Shown here one piece after another: positions 9,870-19,876 of a stretch of DNA of 64,000 nucleotides. Origin of the DNA: Trichobilharzia regenti (taxonomy: Eukaryota > Platyhelminthes > Trematoda > Strigeidida > Schistosomatidae); contig OX235263.1 of NCBI GenBank assembly GCA_944472135.2, forward strand, positions 7,671,517-7,735,516. The letters run 5' to 3'. Every line of letters begins with the position of its first letter. Within the stretch, counting starts at the first letter, position 1. The notes under the pieces were generated by a model. The model ran no database searches, was not told the DNA's origin, and saw only the letters and a program-made list of their open reading frames with translations. Position numbers and translations under genes: made by a program.

Positions 9870-10800
9870 CCCACCGATGATATTGGTTGGTGACAGTTGT
9901 GCTAAATGCATCACGAATTGGTAGAAGTAGTTAGAATTCATGCCATTAAATCGGGTCAAGTCCCAGTGGCTGAGTGATTTATACGCTTGCCTTGTAACCG
10001 GAAGGTCCTGGGTTTGAACACCAGTGGGTGGTTAGTGCTCAGCAGTTTGTTTCGTTCTTGTCTATGGTTCTGAAACATGGCCAATATGAGTTGAAGACAT
10101 GAAAAGGTTGACTGTTTTTGATAATAGATGTCTACGATCTCTTTACCACGTTAGGTGGTATAGTAAGGTAAGTAATGTTGACGTTCGGCGTAGAGTGTTG
10201 GGCAAAGAGGGAAAATCAATCGACGAGGCTATAAAGTTACATAGACAGAGATGGCTAGGTCACGTGCTGCGCATGCCTAACCATCGCCTCCCCCGACGAA
10301 GGGCATTACTAGCTGATATAGGTGGTGCAGGTTGGAAAAGAGTAAATGGTGGCCAAACAAAAACATGGCCTCATCAATCCATGAAATCCTTGACAGTTAA
10401 ACTGAGTCAATCAGGTAGGGAGATGCAGACTTCCGGGTTGGGGCCCTCGGGACTGACTCTAGGAATCAATGGCTGGAGACAATAGGTGACATGGCTCAGA
10501 ATATTTGTCAATGGTGCAGATGTATTCAGTCTCAGTAATTTTTGATATTCCTTTCTACCATTACCCATTCTGTTTCACTCTTATACTTGTCAAACTCTAT
10601 TGATTCTCTTCACTCATCTTCTTGTCTACCTTTGTGTGCTATTTGGAACGTGGCAAGTCAAACCGCCGCACTTCGGTGCCAAGTTCTGTGTTGAATCCAG
10701 ACATACAGACTGCCGATGATTCCCAAACTAGGCTGATGAAACAGCTGTCCAGTACTCCAGTGCTGGTTTTCAATGGTTCTCTAACTGATATTTATCCGTG
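9870..10800 (+). mobile_element. Hammerhead-type SINE split by an RTE insertion
   Basis: The 5' half (9870-10043) has the tRNA-like box B (GTCCTGGGTTTGAACACC) and stops at GGTGGTTAGTGC. The 3' half resumes at 10703 with CCCAAACTAGGCTGATGAAA, then CAGCTGTCCAGTACTCC and the usual tail to about 10800. The interval is an RTE 3' fragment. The hammerhead core is broken by the insertion. Confidence 0.7.
10046..10702 (+). mobile_element. RTE (subfamily 2) truncated 3' end
   Basis: It contains an open frame at 10099-10485 equivalent to the last 128 or so residues of the RTE RT protein: MKRLTVFDNRCLRSL, VRRRVLGKEGKSIDE and RWLGHVLRMPNHRLPRR. The 3' UTR follows (GCAAGTCAAACCGCCGCAC) and it ends near CATACAGACTG, a remnant of the CAGA repeats seen at the intact element's 3' end. 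Only the C-terminal tail is encoded; no RT catalytic motif is present. Confidence 0.8.
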
Positions 10801-11096
10801 GTCAAATTCGTAAATGTCTATTATCAACGCCAATTTCTCTCTTTCAGTGACCATATCTCATAGTCATCATCAAGGAGGATAGAACGAACTATTGTGCAGT
10901 ACACACACGTCGTTCCAAGTGTTTGAAAATACTTATCAGTTTTTATATAATGACACATCCATTGGCTAGGTGTTACTATAAAATGCTTTTCAGCAAGACT
11001 GAACACACTCATCCTAGTAATATATGTGAAAAACTTGGGCACTGTGGCAGTAAGTAATTCTATATTAGTTTGTTTATTAGATGTATCACACACTGA

Positions 11097-12010
11097 GTGA
11101 AACAGTATCACATTTACTGGATCACACAGTTTCGAACACAATTCATTATTGCTGTTCATAATCATATCAATTATAATCATACGACCTGTCCTATGTCAGT
11201 GAAAATAGGATTGGTGAAATGTTTAAGTGATAGAGCACAAAAACTAAGAAGTACTAAGGAAAATGTAAGACAGGAAGTGAGGCATATAAGAGGAGAAGCT
11301 ATGAAACTTAATAATTACCATGATAAATTGGTCAGGAAATATATACGGAAATGTAAAAATAAAATAAATAATAATAGTAGTGATAGTGATAATAATATTA
11401 ATGACGACGTGCATGTCAAACATGCACAAGACAACATCAACAATAAGGAATCTAAATCATTAGTGGTACTTCTCCACAAAGAAGGAATCTCAGAAATCAC
11501 CTTATGCAGAATTCTTAACAAAGCAGGAATAAAAGTAGCTGGCATTCAAACCAACCACAAAGTCAATTAGAAACAATCTTTGTCGGTTGAAGGATTCTAT
11601 GGAGCCAAGACAATTTAGTTCACCTAATACCCTGTTGGAAATATTGTCAGGTTAAATATATAGGTCAAAGTAGTAGAACAGGGACAGTTAGACTAGCAGA
11701 GCACAAAAACCTAGCAGCAAAATCTAGATTGGTTGACCCAAATAAGATAAGAAATCTATAGAATAGGATAGCTACAGCACTCATCACATGTAATTACACA
11801 CAACCATACAATAGGATGGGATAAGATGACAGTTTTAAAATTTAATGTAACAGGGTCGAGGGGGGAGAGAGAGATAACGGAAGCTTTGTTTATCGAATCA
11901 ACTGCAAATACGTGTAACAGGAATGATTCAACACATGTTCAGTCGGATATCCGGAAAATTCTACTACCCCAACGACGACAAATAGGAGAGGACAAAGAAA
12001 ACTATAAAAC
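11097..12010 (+). pseudogene. PLE RT C-terminus and GIY-YIG region, third PLE
   Basis: Frame 11097-11570 includes LVKCLSDRAQKLRS and EVRHIRGEAMKLNNY, matching the linker that follows the RT in PLEs, then an Asn/Ser/Asp-rich spacer and an ITLCRILNKAGIKVAG stretch. After a frame break, 11571-11770 gives RNNLCRLKDSMEP, VKYIGQSSRTGTVRLAEHK and DPNKIRN, a GIY-YIG start with the YIG intact. Later frames contain stops. It is diverged from the other PLEs in this window. Confidence 0.65.
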
Positions 12011-12250
12011 TCAAGTTTCAAAGTCGTATGATTATAATTGATGATATGATTGTGAACAACAATGAATTGTGTTCAAAACATTGTCATCCAGTAAATCATA
12101 CTGTTTCACTCACTGTGTGATATATCTAATGAACAAACTAACACTCATCCTAGACTTTTGCAAGACCTGTACTATATACAACCTCATTCTGTGGTGCAAA
12201 CACAGGAGGGTGTAGATATTATAGAGAAGATTTGTAGCTCAGGTGGATGA

Positions 12251-12483
12251 TTTTGATGTGGTTTTGTTCTCTGAGCTGGATGGTTAGTTTGCGAAGCTTT
12301 CATCACCTTACTGGGTGACATCATCATCTCTCCTGGTGACCACCAGAAGAGATGATTAATAAACTCGTGGAGAAATCTAAAAACTCACTTCAAATTGAAG
12401 TATGCGCTGAAGATGTCACCCAGTAAGGTGATGAAAGCTTCGCAAACTAACCATCCAGCTCAGAGAACAAAACCACATCAAAA
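12251..12483. repeat. Perfect 72-bp inverted repeat, PLE terminal sequence
   Basis: Arms 12251-12322 and 12412-12483 are exact reverse complements around an 89-base loop. The loop itself folds further (ATCATCTCT with AGAGATGAT, CTGGTG with CACCAG). The arm sequence (CAGCTCAGAGAACAAAACC) is of the kind found at PLE ends. The right arm continues from CTGAAGA (12408-12414) through GTCACC/GGTGAT to GAAA (12433-12436), a hammerhead-like core. I could not find a convincing stem I or cleavage strand. Confidence 0.85.
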
Positions 12484-12619
12484 ACAGGAGGGTGTTCTCC
12501 TCCCACCCCGGCTCCTAGATGAACCAACCAACACAATAATACATCCATCCATCGACGACTATGAAAAACAGACTTCGAAGCTTCAAGTTGATTTCAGGTG
12601 AAACAGAACAGTTAAGTTG

Positions 12620-12984
12620 TCAGCGGTGAGGAGAAGCGGGGGTGAAAATTAGGTGCAGTTAGAAATGAAAGCTTAGAGGCTATAAAAAGTGTGAAAAATA
12701 TCAATAAAATAAATAAATAAATAAGCAATTACTTGAGGGAATTTATTGCAGAAAACAGTTTTCCACATCTCTAGTGGTGATTTCACTGTCAAACATTTTA
12801 TTTCCATATCAGAACTTGGTGGTACCCCTGTAATTCATGAAAAGAAAAAGGAACACATCTCGACACATATTAGAATACACATTCGATTTGAATAATTTTA
12901 TAAGACAATATATATTTTTAGTGAAAAGATTATTTTCAATGAATTCGTTATCAATCGTATAAATATATGATTAGGAGTGTTTCT
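12620..12984. other. No gene seen
   Basis: AT-rich stretch with ATAAATAAATAAATAA near 12708, conserved in copy 2. Confidence 0.4.
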
Positions 12985-13290
12985 CGTCGGATTTCCGAGA
13001 ACATCATCCTGCAGAGTGGTTAAGTAAGGGACAAACAAAATCTATTCACAGCGCTATTCTATCTCATCTTGTGGATACAGAACACAAAACTGATGGTAAA
13101 CAGGCAGCTTTCAAAGTCATTTACGGCAAACCAACAAAACTTGACTCCGGTTTAAGAGCTCGATTACTAAATATTGCTGAGGCTGACTGTTGGGATCCAC
13201 ATTAAGAAGTCTAATATATGTGTTCAAAAGAAGAAGCTAGTTGATTCAGACATTGTCCTTACCGCTTGGCCATCTAGGTTTGAATGATCC
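12985..13290 (+). pseudogene. PLE GIY-YIG tail, fourth PLE fragment
   Basis: With two frame changes the reading gives VSRRISE, VRDKQNLFTALFYLILWI (a frame-shifted version of the SKGQ..SI.SAI.SHL pattern) and ending AEADCWDPH. The following 3' sequence to about 13600 parallels 5250-5600 of the first PLE (GTGTATATAAACA, GAGCCAGAAG), so this is a related but older copy. Confidence 0.65.
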
Positions 13291-13609
13291 TCAGTTTTTT
13301 GTAGAAATTTCCTTAATTTTAGTTGATATTCTATGTGCTATTATATTTTTATTATTATAATTTATGCATCTTTAATGAACTGTGGTAATTCCATTGTGAT
13401 CTTACTTAACAAGTCGATATTATTCAATAGAACACTAATAATATTGACTACTAATCTAGAATATTCTATGTATATAAACACATATATATGTGATTGTAGA
13501 GCCAGAAGGAGAGGAAATTATCGAAATTGATATTACTAGCTTAATTGTTTGGCTTTTTATAGATGCCTGAATGAATATTTTCGTTATATTAAAATATGCG
13601 ATTGTTAAG

Positions 13610-13850
13610 AAATCGTATTCTACAGCCAATGAATACTTTCCACACGGATATGAAAGCCCATTCCAGCATGTTAGATGGAAGCTTTGATTGGCCTAGGTTT
13701 CGTGCTAGTTTGTACTCAGCAGTCAGAAAGTTTTATCTGGAACCTTGAAAGAACTCATGTCTCTTCTGAGATTCGAAACTTTGTCACCCACTGAGTGCTG
13801 AAGTCAGAGACGTTACCACTGAGAAGCTATTCGGGTTGACTAGCGTTTGA
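13610..13850 (-). mobile_element. tRNA-derived SINE (family C)
   Basis: The minus strand shows box A-like CTCAGTGGTAACG and box B-like GTTTCGAATCTC at 32-nt spacing, then a body ending near AGCCAATGAATACTT on plus. It differs from the family A and hammerhead SINEs. Copy 2 is at 42965-43210 and a remnant lies near 16240-16350. Confidence 0.5.
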
Positions 13851-14084
13851 CTTCCTGTAGGACTGTATCGGGTACTTTGATTGGAAAATAGTTAGTAACT
13901 AGTGTAGTGTGTCTACTCCACTTTTTGGTACAGACTGAATTCTACCAATCAATTGCTAACTAGCACAAAACCTGACTTTAAGGCTTCCTGTCGATTACCT
14001 CCAACCATCTAATACCCACATTTCACAGTGCACCATAATGGGGGCCACCTAGTGGTATGGTGGCCACATTACAAACTTGAATGG

Positions 14085-14345
14085 TATAATTCAGTCTGCA
14101 TCAAACGAAGGACTAGAGACATTACCCTAGTCATTAACTACTGTCCAGTCAAAACATTCCAACATGATTTCACAAGGGAATAGGAAAAGAATGTGAGAAG
14201 CTCTATCCTGGAACACTTGATCAACTTCGTCACTCAACCTACCCTCAAAATGATTCTAAGATCATCTATCAGCTTCATGGCAACTTGCCATGTTTTCTTC
14301 GTTTTGAACGTTAAAGAAAATGGAGGTCTTGACTATTCATAAATG
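14085..14345 (+). pseudogene. Diverged PLE GIY-YIG remnant
   Basis: The frame (best in copy 2, 43385-43699) contains EEEKNVRSSILEHLINF, then MILRSSISFMATC and VKENGGLDYS. This follows the PLE order SIRSAI.HL, VIYRIPTNLNF, AEAGCWDP. One stop interrupts it here (TAG near 14180), which copy 2 lacks. Confidence 0.45.
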
Positions 14346-14539
14346 TAAGCCAAACATTTTTGTGTTTACAAAAAGAAGTAGGTATAGTAGCTATTTCTAC
14401 CTTGACCGTAGAATAGAAAAGAGCGGGAAGGTGGCAGTTTACTCATCATTTTGATTCGACTTTTAAAATAAGTGAAGTGATCAACACGCTAAGTGACCAC
14501 TTCACTTTGGTTTTTTAACATTATTTCGAATGAGAGTTA

Positions 14540-14790
14540 ATTTGTAAGGTCAGCTATGGCATACTGGTAAAACTCTTCAGTAGAACTCACCCACCAGGTT
14601 TCGAATGCAGAACCTTCAGTTTACAAGTTAAGCTCGTAGCCTATTGCTAGCCTATGAATTCTAACTTCTACTAAGTGGGGATTATAGCACTAGCACCAGT
14701 CATTACCATAGGTGACTATTTGCCCTTACTCCTGACATTGACGGACCACACTTACGGTGATGACTTCTCACTAGAACTTCAGTCAACTTC
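14540..14790 (-). mobile_element. Hammerhead-type SINE remnant
   Basis: Degenerate but in order: TCAGTAGAACTCACCCACCA, GGTTTCGAATGC (box B complement), AGCCTATGAATTCTAACTTC and TGACTTCTCACTAGAAC, as in the other minus copies. Confidence 0.6.
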
Positions 14791-14904
14791 TTTCTGCGGG
14801 TAGTTAATCAACAGTGAGTGTCAAATCAATTTTTGGGAGTTAGTTTGTCGTGGGGATTTGATTTATTTCAGGTTTTGTGACAGACTGATATTTTTAAGTG
14901 TTGG

Positions 14905-15290
14905 TTTGTAAGGATTAGTTTTGTTTTTACAGGTTTGACCACGGATTGATATCAGTGAGAGAACTACTGGAGAACTAGAACTGGAGTACTGGACAGCTGT
15001 TTCTCCAGCCTAGTTTGGGTAATCATTGGAAGTACGGACCCACTGCCATTGTTTGAATTTAAGACCTTCCAGTTACAAGGCAAGCTAGCCTGTATACCAT
15101 TCAGCTACAGGGACCAGATTCAGTGGCTAGCCCATGCATGAATTCTAACTACTTCTACAAATTCGTGATTTAGTGTGACCATCACTCAGTGTCTTCGGTG
15201 GGACATCCATCCTCGCACACTTGACTGGATGGACCCGACTGCTGGTAACGACTTCTCACTAGAACTCCAGGAAACTCCGTCCTGTAGCAA
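14905..15290 (-). mobile_element. Hammerhead-type SINE, minus copy
   Basis: It shows the tail, GAGTACTGGACAGCTGTTTC, CAGCCTAGTTTGGG, a degraded box B, then CCCATGCATGAATTCTAAC and CTTCTCACTAGAAC. The ribozyme block is damaged (TCATTGGAA where TCTTCAGCAG is expected). Confidence 0.65.
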
Positions 15291-15299
15291 ATCACTAGA

Positions 15300-15624
15300 G
15301 AGCATCAGATCAATTTTCAAAAGTTGGTTTACAATTTTATTACTATTTATTTAAACGCATAAAACTTGGTACAGTATGGCACCAAGAAGGATGCGCCACA
15401 CAGTAATAGTAAAACAACATAGATCAAAAGAAAAATATATATAAGTAGAGAACGGATAAAGAACTTCATCTTGAAGGAAAACAGTCATTCTTAACAAGTT
15501 CAAACAGTATTCGTTAACTATCATCGGGAAGGGAAGAAAGAAGGAAATCGCAACACGTGCAATTACACGCGATAAGTTTGTTGCTTCATTTAATTCATTG
15601 TGTGAGGGCTGAGATACTGCCCAG
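15300..15624. other. No recognisable feature
   Basis: AT-rich stretch between a SINE and an RTE fragment. No open frame. Confidence 0.4.
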
Positions 15625-15960
15625 GTGCCCAGACCGAAGCAGGTGGTTTTATTAAGGGATCACCCCCCCCGAGCCTTTGATTTGGAGTCTAATCCTCAAG
15701 GCAGTGGAGCAGCGTCAGGAGCTGCATTCCCATGGTTTCCGGTGACCCATATGGGTTCATACGCCATTTTATCCGATTGGATACTGGAGCCCATGTACCC
15801 CATGGTAGCTGCTTTTAGTTTAACCTCTATCCAAACAACCTTCCTGACATGTTAGGACCTGCAGAGGGACAGAGTCCCAGTCAGTTTAGCATGTTGGGTT
15901 ATTACGGTATTCAAGCCCGACCACCACGACAGGGTAGCAGTTATCGGCTGGGATTAGATT
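15625..15960 (-). mobile_element. RTE (subfamily 2) 5'-end fragment
   Basis: Landmarks GGTAGCTGCTTTT, TCTATCCAAACAACC and TTCAAGCCCGACCACCACG occur in the same order as 23310-23445, the 5' end of the intact RTE. The 5' boundary is therefore on the right. No coding part is kept. Confidence 0.6.
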
Positions 15961-15964
15961 TGTT

Positions 15965-16135
15965 TTTACGAGTCTAATCACAGATTGATATCAGTTAGAG
16001 AATCTCTGAAAACCACTGGGTGCGTATTGAAGATGATTCCCAAACTAGGATAAAACAACTGTCCTTGTACTCCCTAGATGGCTTTCAATGGTTTTCAAAA
16101 TGATATCACTGAGTGATAAAACTTGTAATAAATCC
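15965..16135 (+). mobile_element. Hammerhead-type SINE remnant
   Basis: An inverted tail (GATTGATATCAGTTAGAGAA) is followed by a plus-sense block: GGGTGCGTATTGAAGATGAT, TCCCAAACTAGGATAAAACA and ACTGTCC. The same order of short inverted tail then plus body appears at 17045-17250. Confidence 0.55.
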
Positions 16136-16139
16136 AATC

Positions 16140-16709
16140 TCCCTACAAAAAAGAGAGAATTATATCAGTCATGTGTACAATTAGGTTATCAAGTGAAGTG
16201 TCTCACCATGACGGTGCACTTCGAATTGGTGTTTTTAGATTTTTGGAGGTGATTGGCCCGAGGTCATTGATCTAGGCTTCATGCTGTTTGGTACTGATGA
16301 AAACAGACACGCGCATTCGAATCTCAAAGGGGATATGAGTTCTGTCAAAGTTACAGATACGCCTTGATGATAAATACTGAAAATTACGAAACCTAGATCA
16401 AGGGTTCCTTGAAGATTCTATCCCTTCTGTTTCCTATTCATTTGATTTTCCCCATATAAACCTTTAAACCAACTCGCACTCAACTCATCGTTTCCTTTTT
16501 TGGTTGTATTCAACGATCTGAGTGATATGCCACGTCAGTCAACCGTCTTCTTAGCTCCTATATCCAATCCATCTCAATTTCTTTGTGAATATTTTCCGGG
16601 TTGTTTAATAGGTTGTTTCAGTTAGTTCGCTGCCTGATAGAATTACGTGTTTAATTGAATTTTAGATTTTCCTGTCGATTGATTAGAATGAAGTTCTGGT
16701 GCATAGGAT
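16140..16709. other. Mostly unassigned; possible family C SINE scrap
   Basis: About 16240-16350 shares GATTGGCC..AGG and CATTCGAATCTCA with the 13610-13850 SINE. The remainder shows nothing I can name. Confidence 0.3.
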
Positions 16710-16905
16710 GGGGCTCTCGTGGCCCAAGTGGTCATGTGGGTAACGCTTTGACGCTTGAAACTATGAGCACTGGGTTTGAGCCTTGGTGATGGGAACATCA
16801 TCACTCGCTCACTGTGGAATGCAAGTACATCTGATAGGTGACGAGTCCCAAATTGGGAAGAAATGCGCGTTATCCTAGATTCCACACTGCTAGTCACCAT
16901 TCACC
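16710..16905 (+). mobile_element. Sm-alpha SINE, degenerate
   Basis: Box A GTGGCCCAAGTGG and box B GGGTTTGAGCC are present. The hammerhead region reads GTGACGAGTCCCAAATTGGG, then AAGAAATGCGCGTTATCC. The first core base and stem II have decayed and stem III has gained bases, so no activity is expected. Confidence 0.8.
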
Positions 16906-17044
16906 AATTAGAATTCCTTGTTATTTATTCTTTCTAGTCGGCAGACCATTTGATCTTCTGTATCAGCACGTACTCATTAAGCAGAAGGAGCAAAAACTCA
17001 CTGAAATCACAATTTTCAGCTATTAGTTTTTGTAGGGATATTTT

Positions 17045-17250
17045 GTTTGATTGGTTGGAGGAGGATTTCACCATGGGCTGACATCTGTTAGAGAACCATT
17101 AGAAATTCATGGGCCATTGGATCGAGTTCCAGTGTCTTAATGGTCTACAAGCTCGCTAGCTTTGTAACCAGAAGGTCCTGGGTTTGAATCCTGGCGGCGA
17201 TGGGTGAGTACTGTTGAAGAGTCCCAAACTAGGGCGAAATCACAATTGTT
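17045..17250. mobile_element. Hammerhead-type SINE, composite copy
   Basis: A short minus-oriented tail (GGATTTCACCATGGGCTGAC) runs into a plus-oriented head and block: GGTCCTGGGTTTGAATCC (box B), then GTACTGTTGAAGAGTCCC and AAACTAGGGCGAAA. The core is TTGAAGA, with the first position changed from C to T. The sequence breaks off inside stem III. Confidence 0.65.
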
Positions 17251-17254
17251 CACT

Positions 17255-17905
17255 CTCTTTAATCACTTTTATTTTTAATAAATTATTGAGGGATATTTAA
17301 TTGAACTTATACTATTAAGTGGCCATCTTTAGTCGTTTGAAGTGTCTGAAGCTTGTATCATTACTTAGCTTTCGGCAATTCACAGGAATAAGAATATGCA
17401 GTAGAAGTTATGATGTGGTGTGTGCTGCTGACAACATTTTTCAGTAGTATATAGATACTCACAGATAAATTTGGCTAAAAATTGAAAACATCATTTTAAG
17501 TCAATGTCTACAGAAGAGGTAATAGTTTTTATTCTCCAAATCTGGATTTAGCTTATGTTGTGGTTGGGAAATAATCACTTTGGCCAACTTTTCATCTGAA
17601 GGTTTGACCTTGGGCCAAATACCAACCAATCAGAACAATTTATTGTTCGCTGACCTAGCCGACTATATTTAATAATGGCCAAAAGTGTATAAATATGGTG
17701 CATTTTTCCTCATTTAGTATAGCCCGTTACCAATTATTTTCTGTTCTTCCGTCACACTACTACTATTACTATAACGACAGAAGACAAGGGCCAGACAACA
17801 GGTCGTCTGTTGAGAAAATCAAGAGATATTCATAGATTTCTATGTACATCATTATTAGCGTTGTTATTAGCAAAGAAGCGACCTCTTCTGATTGGTCGTT
17901 TATTT
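17255..17905. other. No gene; flank of the Merlin insertion
   Basis: AT-rich flank. Positions 17545-17600 resemble 26135-26190 (TTGTGGT..GGAAATAAT, CAACTTCTCATC), a shared short repeat of unknown type. Confidence 0.4.
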
Positions 17906-17913
17906 GCTGAATG

Positions 17914-18809
17914 GGCGAAGTTAAACTTTCAACACCACTAACTACCAATTAGCGAATTATCCAATGAGATTCACGAACGATGTCGAATAATTCAATGAGA
18001 TTCACGAACGTAGTTCAGTGTTGTAGAGCGCTTGATTCATTTCTAATGCGTGACCTTACAAGGTCATGGTTGCAATTCGAGGAGGACAGTGTGTCCAGTA
18101 TTGCCTGGATTTAGGGTTGCTCCGGAAGGAGCGAACTTGTTCTTGTGTTGGTATCATGACTTTAAAAAGCTATAGCAGATCAACTGATAAGTTTGTTCAT
18201 CGTTGTGCTATATGTTTGAAGCGTGCTAACATTACAGACGGTAAGCTGATAATTTTAATATTTCGTAGGAACTTTTTTTCGCTAGGTCGCATATCTCCCT
18301 AACCCAGATTTTGTATACCTGCAACTACTGGATGTTGAAACAGCCGGTGAGAGCAGCAGCTGCCGAGACTGAGAATAGTCTCATCTCAACAGTTTAATGG
18401 TACCAGCATTGCAGAGATATTGCTTCGTATAAAATAGAGAAAATCACTCGTTTGCTGTGTGGATCCCGTTACGAGGACTCATGCGAATTCCACTGAAGGT
18501 TTTTGGGGCCGCTTGAAGAACAAGATAAGGGCTATAAATGGATCTCAAAAGGATCTCATTTATAGCCATTCAGATGATTAAAAGTACAGGATGTGGTGTG
18601 ACTTCGCCATTGACAGTTACATGCTAAACTGGGAAATGTTTCTCTCACATGTTCGAGAAAGATACCCCTTGTAACTGTCTCATCCTTTTTTATGCTTCTT
18701 TTCTATAAATATACGTTTCCATTCATCATATATACCTATTTAATGTGATTGGTCCGTTTGAGGTCGTTTGATGATTGGTTGTTAGTGGTGTCGAAAGTTT
18801 AACTTTTCC
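17914..18809 (+). mobile_element. Merlin DNA transposon
   Basis: Terminal inverted repeats of about 35 bp begin GGCGAAGTTAAACTTTC on the left and GGAAAAGTTAAACTTTC on the right (reverse complement), with CACCACTAAC further in. They are flanked by an exact 8-bp duplication GCTGAATG (17906-17913 and 18810-18817). Merlin elements make 8-9-bp duplications and are known from schistosomes. The element is 896 bp and encodes only parts of its transposase. Confidence 0.9.
18066..18674 (+). pseudogene. Merlin (IS1016/IS1595-like) transposase, internally deleted
   Basis: The N-terminus has the family's helix and zinc-ribbon pattern: CLDLGLLRKERTCSC, GIMTLK, HRCAICLKRANI. Bases 18241-18268 look like a 28-nt GT-AG intron, after which a TFFS-like motif follows in a frame one base off. 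The C-terminus gives ANSTEGFWGRLKNK (carrying the presumed catalytic E) and MWCDFAIDSYMLNWEMF, ending RYPL. The central segment with the two catalytic Asp is missing or unrecognisable. Non-functional. Confidence 0.8.
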
Positions 18810-18817
18810 GCTGAATG

Positions 18818-19075
18818 TTATTCTGTACTGCTTGTGACCGTTTCTCAGAAAGTTAAGCCATATGTCTGAGAATCGTATTTGCACACACATTAAGTCTGCT
18901 GTGATTAGTTGGTGAGTTCCTCAAGGTTAGGCTTTGTTCTTCTTTCTTTTCTCATGACCTTCGATTCAGGACGTAGACATTGATGTAAATTGTTGCCTAC
19001 AATTTCGGCTTACAGACAACTCTCACCACACTACTACCACGTACTACTTAATGAGTTCCGCTAAATCAGTTATTA
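18818..19075. other. No recognisable feature
   Basis: Right flank of the Merlin insertion; no open frame or repeat identified. Confidence 0.4.
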
Positions 19076-19679
19076 TTATTATTCCCTGGGGTTCCGAGTG
19101 GAACATAGGGCCGGCTTCAACAAAACATCTCCACTTTATTATATTTTCTATCATCCACTTCAGATGGCTAGCTACAAGATTCTCCATAATCTCTCATCTA
19201 TTCCTCCACAAATGATCTCCTCCATATCACCTTCGTACTAACTATCCACTCGTAGCTTCCTTCCCATTGGGATTCCATTCGAGCGATGGCCTGCATTGAG
19301 CGCCATGTCATTCGACGACCTACCCAACGTATGCCAAACTAATCCACCTCCATTTTTTCCTACATATTTGTTGAGCGATTGTCTCTTGCTTGTTGGTTTG
19401 TTCTCAGCTAGAGTTTTTGACCCGAATAGAAGAAGTGACTGATTTCCACGTTTGTGTTAAAAATCCGAATCTTGTTTTTTATGAAAACTCTTTCTTCATA
19501 AACTGATTTCAGGTTGATGAAGGCGTATCATACCTTTCCGATTCTGACTGGCTGGCTGGCTAGCTGGTTGGCCAGATTTGACATCTTCATCCGTTCCACT
19601 GGACTGTGGTTGAAACCATCCTTCCTAGCCAGATAAATGAAGGAAGGGATCTCTATCAAATCTCTCCCAATGATGGTGA
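19076..19679 (-). mobile_element. RTE (subfamily 1), 3' part, interrupted by RTE subfamily 2
   Basis: The 3' terminus lies at the left: ATTATTATTATTCC, then GGGTTCCGAGTGGAAC, the family hairpin plus AAT repeats. The RT tail follows on minus. At 19680 it is interrupted by a complete younger RTE and resumes at 23470 with the expected next sequence (GGTTGGTCATCTTCATGA; compare GGTTGGTTATTTTCATAA near 700). Confidence 0.8.
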
Positions 19680-19876
19680 TCGGTGTTGTTCTGTCTGTCT
19701 GTCTGTTTTCGACATAGAACTTTGCACAAATGTGCGGAAGTTCAAGTCGCCACATTCCGTGTAGCACGCGAAGCAAGAGAAGAAAGTACAAGAAAAGCAT
19801 AATAGAAACAGTGAGCAGAGGTGTGAGACAAAGGAGTAATAAAGAAATACAAAACAGTTTCATTGGAGATCATAAG

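Larger units (their letters stand above)
1..14511 (+). repeat. Segmental duplication, copy 1 (left end outside window)
   Basis: This block matches about 28885-43863 base for base over long stretches, in the same order and orientation. The offset drifts from about 28.9 to 29.4 kb because of small indels. The match ends abruptly at 14511, inside a minus-strand RTE fragment; beyond it copy 2 continues as RTE sequence and copy 1 does not. Every element listed between 1 and 14511 has a counterpart in copy 2. The left edge cannot be seen. A haplotype mis-joined in assembly would look the same. Confidence 0.93.

Noticed and set aside
12408..12460. A complete hammerhead ribozyme in the PLE inverted repeat
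   Set aside because: The core-like CTGAAGA...GAAA is there, but I could not pair stem I or place a cleavage triplet, so I list it only as a possible core.
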